NCBI GenBank assembly: GCA_964016875.1
Contig: OZ024724.1
Span: forward strand, 51,896,438 to 51,960,437
Origin: Fallopia convolvulus
Taxonomy: Eukaryota; Streptophyta; Magnoliopsida; Caryophyllales; Polygonaceae
Direction: 5' to 3'
Length of the DNA: 64,000 bases
Shown: positions 24,331 to 35,842 of the stretch, in pieces
How the letters are laid out: the number at the start of each line of letters is the position of its first letter
Numbering within the stretch: position 1 is the stretch's first letter
Notes under the pieces: generated by a model
Told to the model about the DNA's origin: nothing
Seen by the model: the letters and a program-made list of their open reading frames with translations, nothing else
Databases searched by the model: none
Made by a program: the position numbers and the translations under genes

Positions 24331-24600
24331 GAGGGGTTCCAAAGAACGGCCGAGTGAAAGGATTGATCATCTGAGAAAGATAAGTAGGAAAAGCATACCA
24401 CACCATAGATAACATCAACAAAATTGAACTTCTTACATCTTCCAGCGTCTTTCTCAACCCGAAATGGAAAATAAAGTTGTTGTTTGTCGTTGTCGTTAGG
24501 ACGACAGAGAGCATAACGTTAGTCATAGGGAGTGGTTGGAGAAGCGTTTGCTGAAAGCCACATGAAAGTAGGGTTTCAAGTTTCGTGGTAGGAGAAGTTG
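24331..24600 (-). pseudogene. F-box gene fragment
   Basis: From 'gaggggttccaaagaacg' to 'gggtttcaagt' this matches 21125-21370 of the F-box pseudogene at roughly 85 percent, in the same orientation. It codes FHFGLRKTLEDVRSS in one frame. It lacks the F-box itself and the C-terminal part. Its left edge lies within about 15 bases of the stop codon of orphan copy 1, so the two genes became joined by a local duplication. Confidence 0.75.
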
Positions 24601-24925
24601 AAGATAATTAGATTAAACTGATAGAAGAAAGCCAGAATAACAAAATCTCACAATCAAAACAAAAAATAAAAAGCTATATATTATCAATATAGACCAAGAA
24701 ATTTGAAAAACTATGAAAGAGTACAAAGGAGCAATAATAGCAAGAGAGAACAACAAATTTGAAACAAAGTTCTGCAATATCAAAGAAATTAAAAAAAGCA
24801 AACAAATTTCATTTTGATTTTCGTACTCCGGAAATTGAAAACGAATTTGAAAAAAAGTACAATACGTGAACAACAAATATGAAACAAATCTCTTCAGTAC
24901 CAAAATTAGAGAAGAAAAAAAGCAA
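24601..24925. other. A-rich spacer upstream of orphan copy 2
   Basis: Very A-rich on the plus strand. A word similar to 'caacaaatttgaaacaaa' occurs at 24750 and 24867. No gene. Confidence 0.45.
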
Positions 24926-25490
24926 ATGGAGAAATTAACAAAAGAGAATGCAATAATGAACAAAATTTTGTGGATGAACAATTCTAGTATATTGCTAAGT
25001 GGCTATGAAGCATATAAATTGTGGATGAACAAGTCTCAATATGCCCAGTCAACATTATTGACGGGACATGACCTTGTTCAAGCAACTGATAGGGCTCTTC
25101 AAGGAGATTTGATCAGTACAAATCTTAGAAGAGTTAGTGATGCACACGAGATTGGTTTTCTTGCTATTCAAGCAACTAATTATCTGAAGCAAGAGTTGTG
25201 TCATTGTCATTACTTAGGCTGCATGGGTCAGGATATTGGGATTCAAATTATTCAAGCTGTGACATCAAACAATAATCAAGTTTGTGTCTTCCTATCCTTA
25301 ATACTAATGTCTTTAATGATTTAATTTCAATTTTTGGGTTTTATATCTTGTTTCTTCTACGGTTAGCACGTCTCATTTTTAGGCAATCAAGAGCTCGACT
25401 ACAAGGGGGCATGAAGCTTTAGCTGCTTCTTATCATGCAAAGTCACTTGCACACCATACCATTTTGACTAACAGTGATCTCCTACACTAA
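24926..25490 (+). CDS. Unrecognised short gene, orphan family copy 2
   Basis: Exons 24926-25279 and 25383-25490 predict 153 residues. The start MEKLTKENAIMNKIL has a real ATG and is preceded by A-rich DNA. It shares with copy 1 the core SGYEAYKLW, then DLVQATDRALQGDL, and GCMGQDIGIQIIQAV, and has the intron at the same place (after NNQ) and in the same phase. Identity to copy 1 is about 35-40 percent by eye, yet the exon-intron structure is kept and no lesion is seen in this copy, which argues for old duplication with retained coding. The second exon is shorter and ends ILTNSDLLH. Function unknown. Confidence 0.55.
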
Positions 25491-25584
25491 GTAAGTGCTC
25501 TGTGTATTTTGCTTTTATTCCCGGTGAGTATTATTGTTTTATGCATATATCAGAAGTTATTTTTGATTTTTCTTGCTTATGTAT

Positions 25585-25789
25585 GAGTATTCTTATAAAT
25601 CCCCAAGCCTTTAGAAGCGCTATCTCATGCCAACTCGACCTAGGAGGTCACCCATCCTGGTACTACTCTCGCCCTTGCACGCTTAACTTCTACGTTCTTT
25701 GTCCTGACTCGAACTCTGAAAAGGAAGAACTCTTGATGACATGGAAAACACCTCAATTCCTTATAAATAATCGGGGTGTTACAATCTCC
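25585..25789 (-). mobile_element. Cassandra-type TRIM LTR containing 5S rRNA sequence
   Basis: On the minus strand an LTR edge TGTAACACCCCG (about 25788) is preceded by a polypurine tract, aagtgggggaga. Inside, 25642-25700 is a clear 5S rRNA match, minus sense: it includes 'gggcgagagtagtaccagga' and 'tgggtgacctcct', the pol III internal control region. LTRs with a 5S-derived promoter define Cassandra elements. The left edge at 25585 is a guess. No second LTR was found, so this is a partial copy. It lies about 100 bases past the stop of orphan copy 2. Confidence 0.75.
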
Positions 25790-26095
25790 CCCACTTAAAG
25801 CTTGTGCAACCAAGAGGATATATAATCCTCTCTCATTTTTTCTCTCCTTCTCCGCACCTCATTTTCTCTATCATCCATACCACTTTTCACTTTTCCTTTC
25901 CTCCTTCTCTTTCTCTTTCTCCATTTCCCCCAACAACAAAGGGTATCCCCTTTCACTTCCTCTCTCCTACTTTCTACATATTTTACATCATTCAATATTT
26001 TTACAAAGTTAATTAATCAAATAAATTAATAATAAATTATATTTACTTAAATAATTTAGATTTAAGATCATATAAACTAATTACTAATTAAAAAA
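25790..26095. other. Pyrimidine-rich stretch
   Basis: The plus strand from 25825 to 25975 is almost entirely C and T (words like 'ttctctccttctcc'), followed by AT-rich DNA. The open frames here follow from composition. It may be what is left of the Cassandra interior. Confidence 0.4.
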
Positions 26096-26434
26096 CTTGA
26101 CCCGACCCGAAAAACTGACCCGACTCCAAGGTTATCAGGATCAGGATTCTAGGTTGGATCGTTGGGGGTCTTTTAGATCGTAAGATCGGATCGCTGAATC
26201 GTAAGATCCTACATTATAACTAAAAGTATGCAAGAATAACCTAATAGATCGTATATAAAGCTATATATGAAGTAAGAAAATGATAAACCTTATTAATTTG
26301 ATTATTAAAAATGTTGTAGGATGGACTAGTCAACTATTTTAATGGAAATAATACGTTAATCATAAAATTATTAATAATATATAGTTAAAATTGTCATTTT
26401 ATAGGATCTTTAGAATTGTTTATAGGATTGTTAG
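26096..26434. repeat. GATC-rich dispersed repeat R1, copy 1 (left part)
   Basis: From 'cttgacccgaccc' to 'ataggattgttag' this matches 45891-46215 at over 90 percent. It is rich in 'ggatcg' and 'taagatc' words. Retrotransposon A inserted in it; the piece resumes at 44771 ('aatcgtttataggatc'). No ORF, no clear terminal repeats. Confidence 0.8.
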
Positions 26435-27415
26435 TGTAACATCCCCGACCAAAAAACATACGTCATTCGGCATTCATATAAGATTAGTATCTGCCTTAAA
26501 CAGGTGAGTATAGACCGGAGATTCAACCCTATGTGCTATATGTGAAATATGAATATATGAATATATGCGCTATATGGATATATGTGGTATATGGATTATA
26601 TGGATATATGTGTTTTATATGATAGCTCTGAAATTTCCAGAGTTGTTTGCACAAAAAGTTTGATTACAGATGGCATATGATATATGAATACATGATGCAT
26701 TTGATTGCATATCATATTGCAATGAGATTAAAAGGACCTGTGACTATCTCGCCCTGAATTTGTATTACAGGACCTACGGGTCATACAGGATCTTCGGATC
26801 ATACAGGATCTTCGGATCATACAGGACCTACGGGTCATACAGGATCTTCGGATCATACAGGTCCTACGGGTCATAATTCATACAGGGACCATAAGAGTCC
26901 ATATACAGTAAACCCGGGGCAGATTCAGGTTTGAACAGTTTACAGAGTAATGAATCGGATACATCAACATTTGCATAGTAAATTCATATATGACATATAT
27001 AATATGTAGGAATATGTATATTGGCTAAATGTTTGACTATGTGTGAAATAATTGATGATGGTTTATATTTACTGAGTATGCGACTCACGTAAATCGCAAA
27101 AATAATTTTTCAGGTTCAGCTAGTTCTTACTGACGTGTGTCCGTTTAGAGGTCACATTCATACAGGTCGGGCGGCTAAAGCTCTAAGCAACCTTCTCCTC
27201 CTCATTTTGCATCTTAGACATATGGGTTGTAATAGAAGTTAGAGTAATAGATGTTTTAGTATGAGAAGTAACGACATAGATGTGTGTGTGCAACCTTTTA
27301 TGGTTGTTACTTTCTGCTTTGTGCTTCCATGGATAGTTGCTTATATGTGAATTATATGTTTATGTGTGAAATAAGTTATTACAAAGTATACGTCATAGGG
27401 TATAGGGGTGTCACA
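26435..27415 (+). repeat. Element A 5' LTR, internally deleted
   Basis: 981 bp. Compared with the 3' LTR (1788 bp after removing element B) it lacks about 807 bases between 'cattcatataagatt' (26475-26489 region) and 'agtatctgcc'. The missing part contains the likely U3 promoter (TATA-like 'aatatatatatg' near 32371 in the other LTR). The 5' LTR therefore probably cannot start transcription. Confidence 0.88.
26766..26873 (+). repeat. 18-bp tandem repeat inside element A LTR, 6 units
   Basis: Six units of 18 bases alternate between two variants, 'tacaggacctacgggtca' and 'tacaggatcttcggatca', in the order 1-2-2-1-2-1. The 3' LTR has the same six units in the same order (44104-44211), so the array predates this insertion. 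Confidence 0.92.
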
Positions 27416-27422
27416 ATTAGTT

Positions 27423-27434
27423 TGGTATCAGAGC
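27423..27434 (+). other. Element A primer binding site (tRNA-Met)
   Basis: TGGTATCAGAGC, complementary to the 3' end of initiator tRNA-Met, starts 8 bases after the LTR. Confidence 0.9.
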
Positions 27435-27510
27435 AGGGATATGATTCTTTAGGGGTATTCTGCATTCATAAGCATATTGACATTAGAGTTGCATTTAATT
27501 GAATAGGAAC

Positions 27511-28644
27511 ATGGAAATGCTTGAGCATGATGCACAAAGGAGAGAAGGTTCAGCCGTGCCACGTCAGTCAATAGGAGCATCTCATACAGTACCACATGGG
27601 CATACATCTCATACATATGCACCGATAGAACAGGAAGTACAAGGACCAACTATGGGGTCTAGAGGCAGGAATTTCAAAGAGCTTCGTAAGTTGGGAGCAG
27701 TTGATTTCTATGGGAATACAGATCCTGCAGAGGCTGAGACATGGCTTAAGAGAACAGAGAGAGTATTCGGTATGATGAGATGCACAGAAGAGGGAAGGTT
27801 TGATTTCTCAGTATCACTTCTACAGGGGGATGCTTTTGATTGGTGGGAAACAGTTTCACATACTACAGTACAATATCCAGTTCTTACATGGGAAGATTTT
27901 CTCACTGTTTTCAAAGATAAGTATATGCCAGAAGTATATCGAGATGCAAAACAGAAGGAATTTTTGTCTCTTAAGCAAGGAGATATGTCTGTGGCTGAGT
28001 ATGAAGTTAAGTTTACCCAACTATCGCATTATGCACCTGCTAATGTGGCTACAGAGAGAGATAGATGCAAGCGTTTTGAGGATGGATTGTCCTATAATAT
28101 CCGGAGTAAGATTACGCCGTGGGATATTCTTACTTTTACAAATTTGCGTACTGCAGCAATTAGAGCAGAGACACTGTTAAACGAAAGACAAACATTCTTC
28201 CAAAATCAAAAGAGGGAATCATCAGTTCATATGGGTGAATCGAGTGGAAGGCCATCTAAGCGTCAGAGTTTTTCCTCTCCAACACCAACATTTGGCAGAG
28301 GTGGCTCAAATAGTCAAAGAGGTGGACACACCTCGACTTTTGGACGTGGTGGTGATAGAGGACCAGAGATGACAGTACAGACACGACCTATGTGTACTCA
28401 TTGTGGTCGATCTCATATGGGAGAGTGTCGAGTATTAACTGGAGGGTGTTTTACATGTGGACAACAAGGTCACTTTTACAAAGAATGTCCAGTTAGATCG
28501 AGAACTGGAGGAGCAGCATCTGAAACCACTATACAAAATGTTCAATCAGAAGCACCGGTATGGAGTTATGGTAGAGGTAGTGGAAGAGGTCAGAACATGA
28601 ATAACACTGCTAGTAGAGGAAGACCACAAACACAGGAATCTTGA
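27511..28644 (+). CDS. Element A Gag
   Basis: Open from the ATG at 27511 (MEMLEHDAQRREG) to a TGA at 28642, 377 residues. The Retrotrans_gag core is seen around AETWLKRTERVFG, then FDWWETV and EYEVKFTQLS. One canonical zinc knuckle, CFTCGQQGHFYKEC, follows an altered one (CTHCGRSHMGEC). The TGA at 28642 and a second at 28660 interrupt what should be continuous gag-pol; both fit CGA to TGA changes. Confidence 0.88.
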   Translation: MEMLEHDAQRREGSAVPRQSIGASHTVPHGHTSHTYAPIEQEVQGPTMGSRGRNFKELRKLGAVDFYGNTDPAEAETWLKRTERVFGMMRCTEEGRFDFSVSLLQGDAFDWWETVSHTTVQYPVLTWEDFLTVFKDKYMPEVYRDAKQKEFLSLKQGDMSVAEYEVKFTQLSHYAPANVATERDRCKRFEDGLSYNIRSKITPWDILTFTNLRTAAIRAETLLNERQTFFQNQKRESSVHMGESSGRPSKRQSFSSPTPTFGRGGSNSQRGGHTSTFGRGGDRGPEMTVQTRPMCTHCGRSHMGECRVLTGGCFTCGQQGHFYKECPVRSRTGGAASETTIQNVQSEAPVWSYGRGSGRGQNMNNTASRGRPQTQES

Positions 28645-28671
28645 CCACAAGGTCAAGCTTGAGTTTTTGCT

Positions 28672-31600
28672 ATGTCACAACAGGAAGCATCCAAAGCACC
28701 CGGGGTTATAACTGGTAAACTTTATTTACATGATCTTGAAATACATGCATTAATAGATTCAGGTTCTACTCATTCATTCATATCATCTACAATAGCATCT
28801 CAAGTGCATAAGAAACCTGAACCCTTAGATTACAATTTAGGAGTACAGACTCCCTTGGGGGAAATGGTAAAGGTACACACAGTGTATCGAGATAGTATAA
28901 TACGAGTGGATACAGTAGAGTTACCAGCTGATCTGATCTTGCTATTCTTGTATGAGTTTGATGTTATTTTGGGCATGGACTAGTTGTCAAGACATCATGC
29001 TAAAGTAGATTGTTATACCAAAGAAGTAGTGATAGAATCGCCTGGGAAATCTAGAGTGATTTTCTATGGTGATAGACAAATATATAGTTCCCACTTGCTT
29101 AATATCTGCAACAACAGCTTTTCGCATGATCAAAGAGGGATGTGAGGCATATCTGGCCCATGTAATAGATCGTACAGTTGAATGTGATGAGGTTGGAGAT
29201 ATTCCAGTTGTTAGAGATTTTTCAGATGTGTTTCCAAAGGATCTCCCAGGATTACCACCTGATAGGGAGATAGAGTTTACTATGGAGTTAATGCCAGGCA
29301 CTGCATCGATTTCTATTCCTCCATATCGCATGGCTCCACTAGAGTTACAGGAACTAAAGAAGCAGTTACAAGAGTTGTTAGACAAATGATTCATTAGAGC
29401 TAGTGTATCACCTTGGGGTGCACCAGTTCTATTTGTTAAAAAGAAAGATGGTACCTTACGACTATGCATAGATTACAGAAAGTTGAATCAGGTGACAGTG
29501 AAGAACAAGTATCCATTGCCAAGAATAGATGATTTATTTGATCAACTTCAGGGTGCAAAGGTATTTTCAAAGATAGATCTTCGGTCAGGATACCATCAAT
29601 TGAAGATAGCTAAAGATGACATTACCAAGACAACATTCAGGACCCGATACGGGCATTATGAGTTTCTGGTAATGCCATTTGGTTTAACTAATGCACCAGT
29701 AGCATTCATGGCTTTGATGAACAAGGTGTTTCAACCTTTTCTAGACAGATTTGTCATCGTCTTTATTGATGATATATTGGTATATTCATGAAGTAAAGAG
29801 GAGCATGTTGATCATCTGTGTACCGTGCTACAAGTCTTGAGGGAAAAACGGTTATATGCTAAACTGAGTAAGTGTGAATTCTGGTTGGATCATATGGTAT
29901 TTTTAGGAGATATAGTATCTAGAAGAGGTATAGAGGATTGATTCTAAAAAGTTTGAAGCAGTGGTAAATTGGAAAGCACCGACAACAGTTACAAAAGTTC
30001 GAAGCTTTCTTGGTATGAATGGATATTGCAAACAATTCGTTGAAGGTTTCTCTATTATAGTTGCACCACTCACTAAATTGTTATGAAAGAATGCTTCATT
30101 CCATTGGTATTCAGCGTGACAACAAAGCTTTGATGAGTTAAAGCACCGACAAACTACAATAGCAATATTGACAATTTCTACAAGTACAAGAGGATTTGGT
30201 ATTTACAGTGATTTTTCATATTAGGGTCATGGCTGTCTTAATGCTGGATGGAAAAATAACTGCCTATGCATCATGACAATATCGATCACATGAAATTTCT
30301 TATACTGTACATGGTTTAGAGCTGACAGTAGTAGTATTTGCCCTAAACAGTTGGCGACATTATCTGGAGAAACATTCTAAATCTTTACAGAACATAAGAG
30401 TTTGAAATATTTGATGAGCCAAAAGGAATTGAACATGCGGCAGAGGCGCTGGATGGAACTATTGAAAGATTATGATTGTACAATCGAGTATCATCCGGGA
30501 AAAGCTAATGTTGTAGCAGATGCTTTGAGTAGAAAGTCTAGTGGTATGATGGCCAACATGCACATGACTTCATTGTCAGATTTGATTGCTTTGCGAGGTT
30601 TAAATGCCAAAGTACAGTTTGACACAGAGGGAATACTGTTTGCTACTTTGGAAATTCGGCCAACGCTGAGACAGAAAATTAAAGATGCACAAGTAAGAGA
30701 TGAAAAGTTGGCAGAAACTATTGAACAGGTGCAACAAGGTAAAGATACACCATTTGTTATTCAAGATGGCACATTGATGTTTGGCACCAGATTATGTGTA
30801 CCTGATGTTGATGATCTGAGACGAGAAATTTTAGATGAGGCACATAATGCATCATATGCTATGCACCATGGCACGACAAAAATGTATCATACCTTAAGAC
30901 AACATTATTGGTGGCCAAGAATGAAGAAGGAAGTTGCTGAATTTGTTTCTAAATGTCTTACTTGTCAACAAGTCAAAGCAGAACACCAAGCACCTACAGG
31001 TATGCTGAAACCTTTATCTATTCCGGTCTGGAAATGGGAGCGGATTACGATGGATTTTGTTGTGGGATTACCACGAACACAGAAAAGGAATGATACTATC
31101 TGGGTGATTATTGATAGATTGACTAAGTCAACACATGAAGGAAATTGTCCGACTTCATGGAATACCAGTATCCATTGTATCAGATAGAGATCCTAGATTT
31201 ACTTCTCATTTTTGGGAAAGTTTTCAAACAGTTATGGGGACCAAATTGCATTTCAGTACAGCTTATCATCCTCATACAGATGGGCAATCAGAAAGGACTA
31301 TACAGACCTTAGAAGAAATGCTTCGTGCTTGTGTTATTGAGTTTCAGGGTTCATGGGATAGATATATTCGACTGATGGAATTTGCTTACAATAATCAATT
31401 TCACAACAGCATTGTGATGGCACCCTATGAGGCATTGTATGGAAGGAAATGTCGAAGTCCTTTATATTGGGATAAAGAGGGTGCAAAAATTTTAGAAGGG
31501 TTTGAGATTATACAAGATACAGTTGAGAAGATTGATATTGTTAAGAGCAAAATGAAGGCGGCACAAGATAGACAAAAGAGCTATTTTGATCTGCATCGCA

Positions 31601-32043
31601 AGGAGATGGATTATCAGGTTGGAGATAAGGTATTTTTACGAGTTTCTCCATGGAAAGGTGTCATGAGATTTGGTAACAAAGGAAAACTGAGTCCTCGATA
31701 TATTGGGCCATATGATATCATACAGAAGGTGGGACCATTGGCATACAGATTAGCATTACCTTCAGAATTGGCTCAAATTCATAATGTCTTCCATGTTAGT
31801 ATGTTACGACGGTATCAATCTGATCCATCACATGTGCTAAAAGATTCAGAAGTACAACTTGCAGAGAATTTGAGCTACATAGAGGAACCAATCATGATAG
31901 TGGATTACAGAATCAAACAGTTGCGGAATAGGGAGATTTCGATGGTTAAAGTGATTTGGAAGAATCATGGTTTAGAGGAAACCACTTGGGAAACCGAGGA
32001 TAAGATGAGAAAGTCATATCCGCATTTGTTTAATGGTAATTGA
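28672..32043 (+). pseudogene. Element A broken pol (PR-RT-RNaseH-INT)
   Basis: Pieces in order: protease 28672-28983 (LIDSGSTHSFI); RT 29066-29389 and 29483-29791 (ending VFIDDILVYS); a stretch 29800-30400 of RNase H with many stops; RNase H end and integrase zinc-binding domain 30402-31130; integrase core end and C-terminal tail 31135-32043. Besides stops (28981, 29387, 29789 and more) there are frame changes, and the integrase core has lost about 50 bases near 31131, between the first and second catalytic acidic positions. The last part (YHPHTDGQSERTIQ, then a chromodomain-like EETTWETEDKM) is intact over 300 residues. Non-functional. Confidence 0.9.
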
Positions 32044-32100
32044 TTCCCTATCATACTGCATCATAAGAAGAGATAGTGAATTTTGAGGACAAAATTCTTA

Positions 32101-32114
32101 TAGAGGGGGAGGAT
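32101..32114 (+). other. Element A polypurine tract
   Basis: 'tagagggggaggat' directly precedes the 3' LTR and would prime plus-strand DNA. Confidence 0.8.
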
Positions 32115-32941
32115 TGTAACATCCCCGACCAAAACGCATACGTCATTCGGCATTCATATAAGATTAAGAGCATATGCATAGCATATTGGCATGATATATA
32201 GTGAGTTTTTAAAAGTAATATTTATTTTCTAATTAAGTTTATTATATTTAAAAAGTTTTTTTAGAAAAAGTTAATTATTAATTATTTAAGGGTAAAGTTT
32301 GTAGTAAACGAGATTTGAGGGTGGAAGGTGTGATTTCTATAAACTTTTGCCGACTTCACTTTCACTTTCCAATATATATATGTTCATGTTCTGTAACTTC
32401 ATCAAAGCTACGTAAACTCAAAAGAAAAAAAAAGAGATGATTCAGGGAGAAAGAAAATGAGTTTGATTTTGTTGTTTTTGTTGGATCTGTTCCGAGATCT
32501 CTTCTATCGGGTTTTAATCCTGAAGTACAAGTGTGATTTGGTAAGTTTTTAATTAGTTAATGGTTTATCTGGATTTTCCTAATTTTTCCAGATCTAGATC
32601 TACAGTTGCTTTTGATTTGAAAATCAGTCGATTCATAGTTTTTAGAGGGTGTTTTCGATATCGGATTTATATTCGGAAAAAGATTTCAGAGTAATTTTAG
32701 GGTTTTTCTTGTAATGATATTAGGGAGCCCTTTGATCAAGTTTTTCAAAAAGGTTTGAACTAGAAAAATATTCTTATATAAATATAGTTTATTGTTGTCA
32801 AGTTTTAAAGGATTTGGAAAGATGCGCAAGAAGTTATAATGCATTCTGGCATTTCATTGCATTTGGGGATAGAGTTTATAAGAGTAAATAGCCTAATTTG
32901 CATTGGGTTATATAGGAGCACAAGTAGTAGACCGTGGTCAA
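32115..32941 (+). repeat. Element A 3' LTR, left part
   Basis: Begins TGTAACATCC. It contains the U3-like region absent from the 5' LTR, with 'caatatatatatg' (about 32370) as a possible TATA box. It ends in GTCAA, the target site of element B. The LTR resumes at 43805. Confidence 0.9.
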
Positions 32942-35598
32942 TGTAATACCCGAGGTTTTATTTTGGTGAAGTTATAATCTTCGAGCGTTATAGGGTGTAC
33001 ATTTTAATCCGAGTTTTTAAGCCTTTGGGCCTCCTAGCCTTTTTCCTATTTTTACTCTAAATTGGGCCAATGCACCTCTTTTAATCAAATTTTCGGGCCC
33101 AATATCAATATGGGCCGAAGCCCATCACCTTTCTGTTTTCTTCTATCCCTAGTTTCAGGAGAAGGACTGTTCACCTTCTTGTTTGTGTAGCAGCGCCGCA
33201 CCTTCGCCCTCGTTACCTCTCTTTGGAGTCGCCCTCACTGATCTCTCTCGTTTCCTCTCTCACTCACCTCCCTCCTCCATTTCCGATCTCCACTTTCAGC
33301 CTCCTTGCTCGTCTCGTTCCTCGCCTCCGGTCAAACGTCCCAAACCAGGGACGACGTCGCCGACCTCGGCGAAGCCACGACCACCGCGAGCTTGTCCCTT
33401 CAACTAGTGTGCGCCCAAGTGGTTGACTCATCCTCCGAGCGTCGTGCCGTTCTGCTGTACATCCATCCCTTCGATCGTCGGTCAAGCTCGACCTCGTTCG
33501 TGAGCGTCGCCTTCTGCAGCCTAGTCATTGTCGTCCCTCAAACGGAGCAGGCCCGACCGCCACTAGCGTTAGCTGCCAAGCGGAAGAGGCAAGGTAGTGC
33601 TTGATCCGAAATCAAGACCCCGAATCTTTCATGCACTGGCTCCATTCTCGATCGATTTCAAGATCCCAACCTGCGTTCCATTCCTTGCAATCTGTAGAGG
33701 TGCAAGAGGTTGTGTTCTTGCCCAATTTCTTTCCCGTTCAAATCTAGTTACATACTATTGTTGATGTTGTTCACAAAGGGGCGGGTTAGGTGTGTAGTTG
33801 AGGTCCGATCGCATAAACATGTCAAAGATGCTATTGTATAATAGATGTTGATCTCTTGATTAGTTAGCGACCGATGTTGATTCTTACAAATAAAAGATTA
33901 ATGGAGTTTTGTTGGATATTGTGTAGTTGATGAGTCAACCGATTTGGTTGAAAATTTTGGTCAGAGATGGTGTTCAACAATAGAAAGAACTATGGCAATT
34001 CGTTACTGGTTGAAATTTTGTCAAGGGTGAAATTATTAAGTGATATTATAACATATGTATGCTGTTGTAATGTATATTGTTGGGTTTTGTACGTTTTCAA
34101 TGTATCTAGTGTATATTAATCTATATTAGTAGGTTAAAATAATATTATATTACTTTAAGTAGATTCTTATCGGGTTTGTCACTTATTTAAGGGGTGCTAG
34201 TAACTAGTAACCTAGGTTGGAATCGAATGGGTGACGAGGATGGGTTGGTTTGAAAATTGTAAGTGCTTACCTATTTTGATAACGTCAACAATTATCGATT
34301 AGAAGGAACTCTTAGCTTTTGGAGAGTTAATTTATGTTCCGTTCCTCTTCGAATGTTATAGTTTCGGTTATTGAATTGTTAGGATTCGATAACGTTCGTG
34401 TGTGACTTGTTCGAGCTTCCTTTCTCCCGCTACGTGTTTGTGTCTCGCCTTCGAGGTAAGTCGCTCGCCGACTTACTTAGCTTACGACTCGTTATGCGTT
34501 GAACGAGTAAATTGAATGTGTACCCCTTATTTTGGAATGATTCCATATTACGTGCTTATATATATATTTGAATTATAGAAATCGCTTTTAGATGTTTTCG
34601 TTATGCGTGCACTGGGTTCCACCGGTATGATCATGGAGCACGAGACAAGTTGGAGATGAAGTGGCCCCCGGGCATGGTCATGCGGTTGGAAGGAACCCCC
34701 TTCTAAAAATAAGCTAACTTGTTTTGGCAAACGCTCTAGTAGAGGTTTAGCCGGGGAAAGAAGAATGAACGGAGAAAAATGGGCACGGTTTAGTTATGCG
34801 CCCTGACCGTGCGCCATAGATAAAAGGTCGGAGGGTGCCATATAGGGAGGATGACGTTGGATTGCTATTGTATTTGATGAATATTGTTTGAAATGTCTAA
34901 ACTGCTTGAGTGATGACCCTAGAGAATTTATGTTATGGTTATGTATGTATTGACAATATACTTTTACTTGTTGACATCTTTATTGACATTGTTATGAATG
35001 ATTTCACATTTGGCCATACTTGTTTGACTACTATTATATTCTATTGTGACTGAAATTGTGTGTGCATCTTTTAAATATATGTATGTATGCAAGTTTATTT
35101 TTCCTAAAAATGTTTTGTTACATATTTGATTTACTTGTTTAACCCATATCGAGACCGTAGGCTAATGTGATCAAATTGTGGCATTTTTAGGTAAGGATTC
35201 CGTCATGGAAAATGTGCCAGGAGGTTGCATCCCGGATGGTGGAGCTCGGTCTTGACGTGTCGAGTCGTAGAGGATTGACTTTAGTATTTTAGTCTTTTGG
35301 TTATTTAGACTATGAAACCATGTTTTGACAATGATTCTGTTTGGGAGTCTGTGTTGAGTGCTTGCCTTTTTGACTAGCTTTGGCGTCTCTTGTCATGTTG
35401 ATAGGATTATGGCTTTTGCATGCATGAGTTTTATGAAATGAGTTTAAACTTCTAGATTGGATGGTTTCGTGAATTTACTCGCAGTGCTTTTGTTGCAAGG
35501 TCCCAAAATAGTCGTTTGTTGTCAAGTTTGTTCTAGTAGACCCATTGTGAGGTCTACAGCCTTGTGATGTCCCAGGTATCCGCTAACGGGGTGTTACA
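32942..35598 (+). repeat. Element B 5' LTR
   Basis: 2657 bp, TG...CA ended, near identical to 41143-43799. It contains a GC-rich patch (33180-33600) whose open frames (up to 99 residues) occur on both strands in both LTRs and are not genes. Confidence 0.95.
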
Positions 35599-35601
35599 GA
35601 T

Positions 35602-35613
35602 TGGTATCAGAGC
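35602..35613 (+). other. Element B primer binding site (tRNA-Met)
   Basis: TGGTATCAGAGC, three bases after the 5' LTR; same primer as element A. Confidence 0.92.
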
Positions 35614-35842
35614 GAGGTTGGCAACAAGAGCACTAGGTCCTAACAAAAGAGCTCGTGAGGTCCAATTTATAGTTATGAAAAATTTAAAACCATTTTTCTT
35701 AGGCATGCTGCATTTTAGGTAGGAAAACACGTCGAGACCGCTACATCATCTGGGAAGAACCTCTGTAAGCATTCTGTTTGTTTAATTATAGCTATTACTT
35801 GTAAAATCTAAGTGACTTATCATGTTTAGGTATCATTTAGTA

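Noticed and set aside
26545..26625. ATATG-rich run as a microsatellite gene feature
   Set aside because: It is part of the element A LTR and recurs in the other LTR.
33183..33604. Open frames on both strands in the element B LTRs
   Set aside because: They are in a GC-rich LTR patch, present identically in both LTRs, with no homology or start context.
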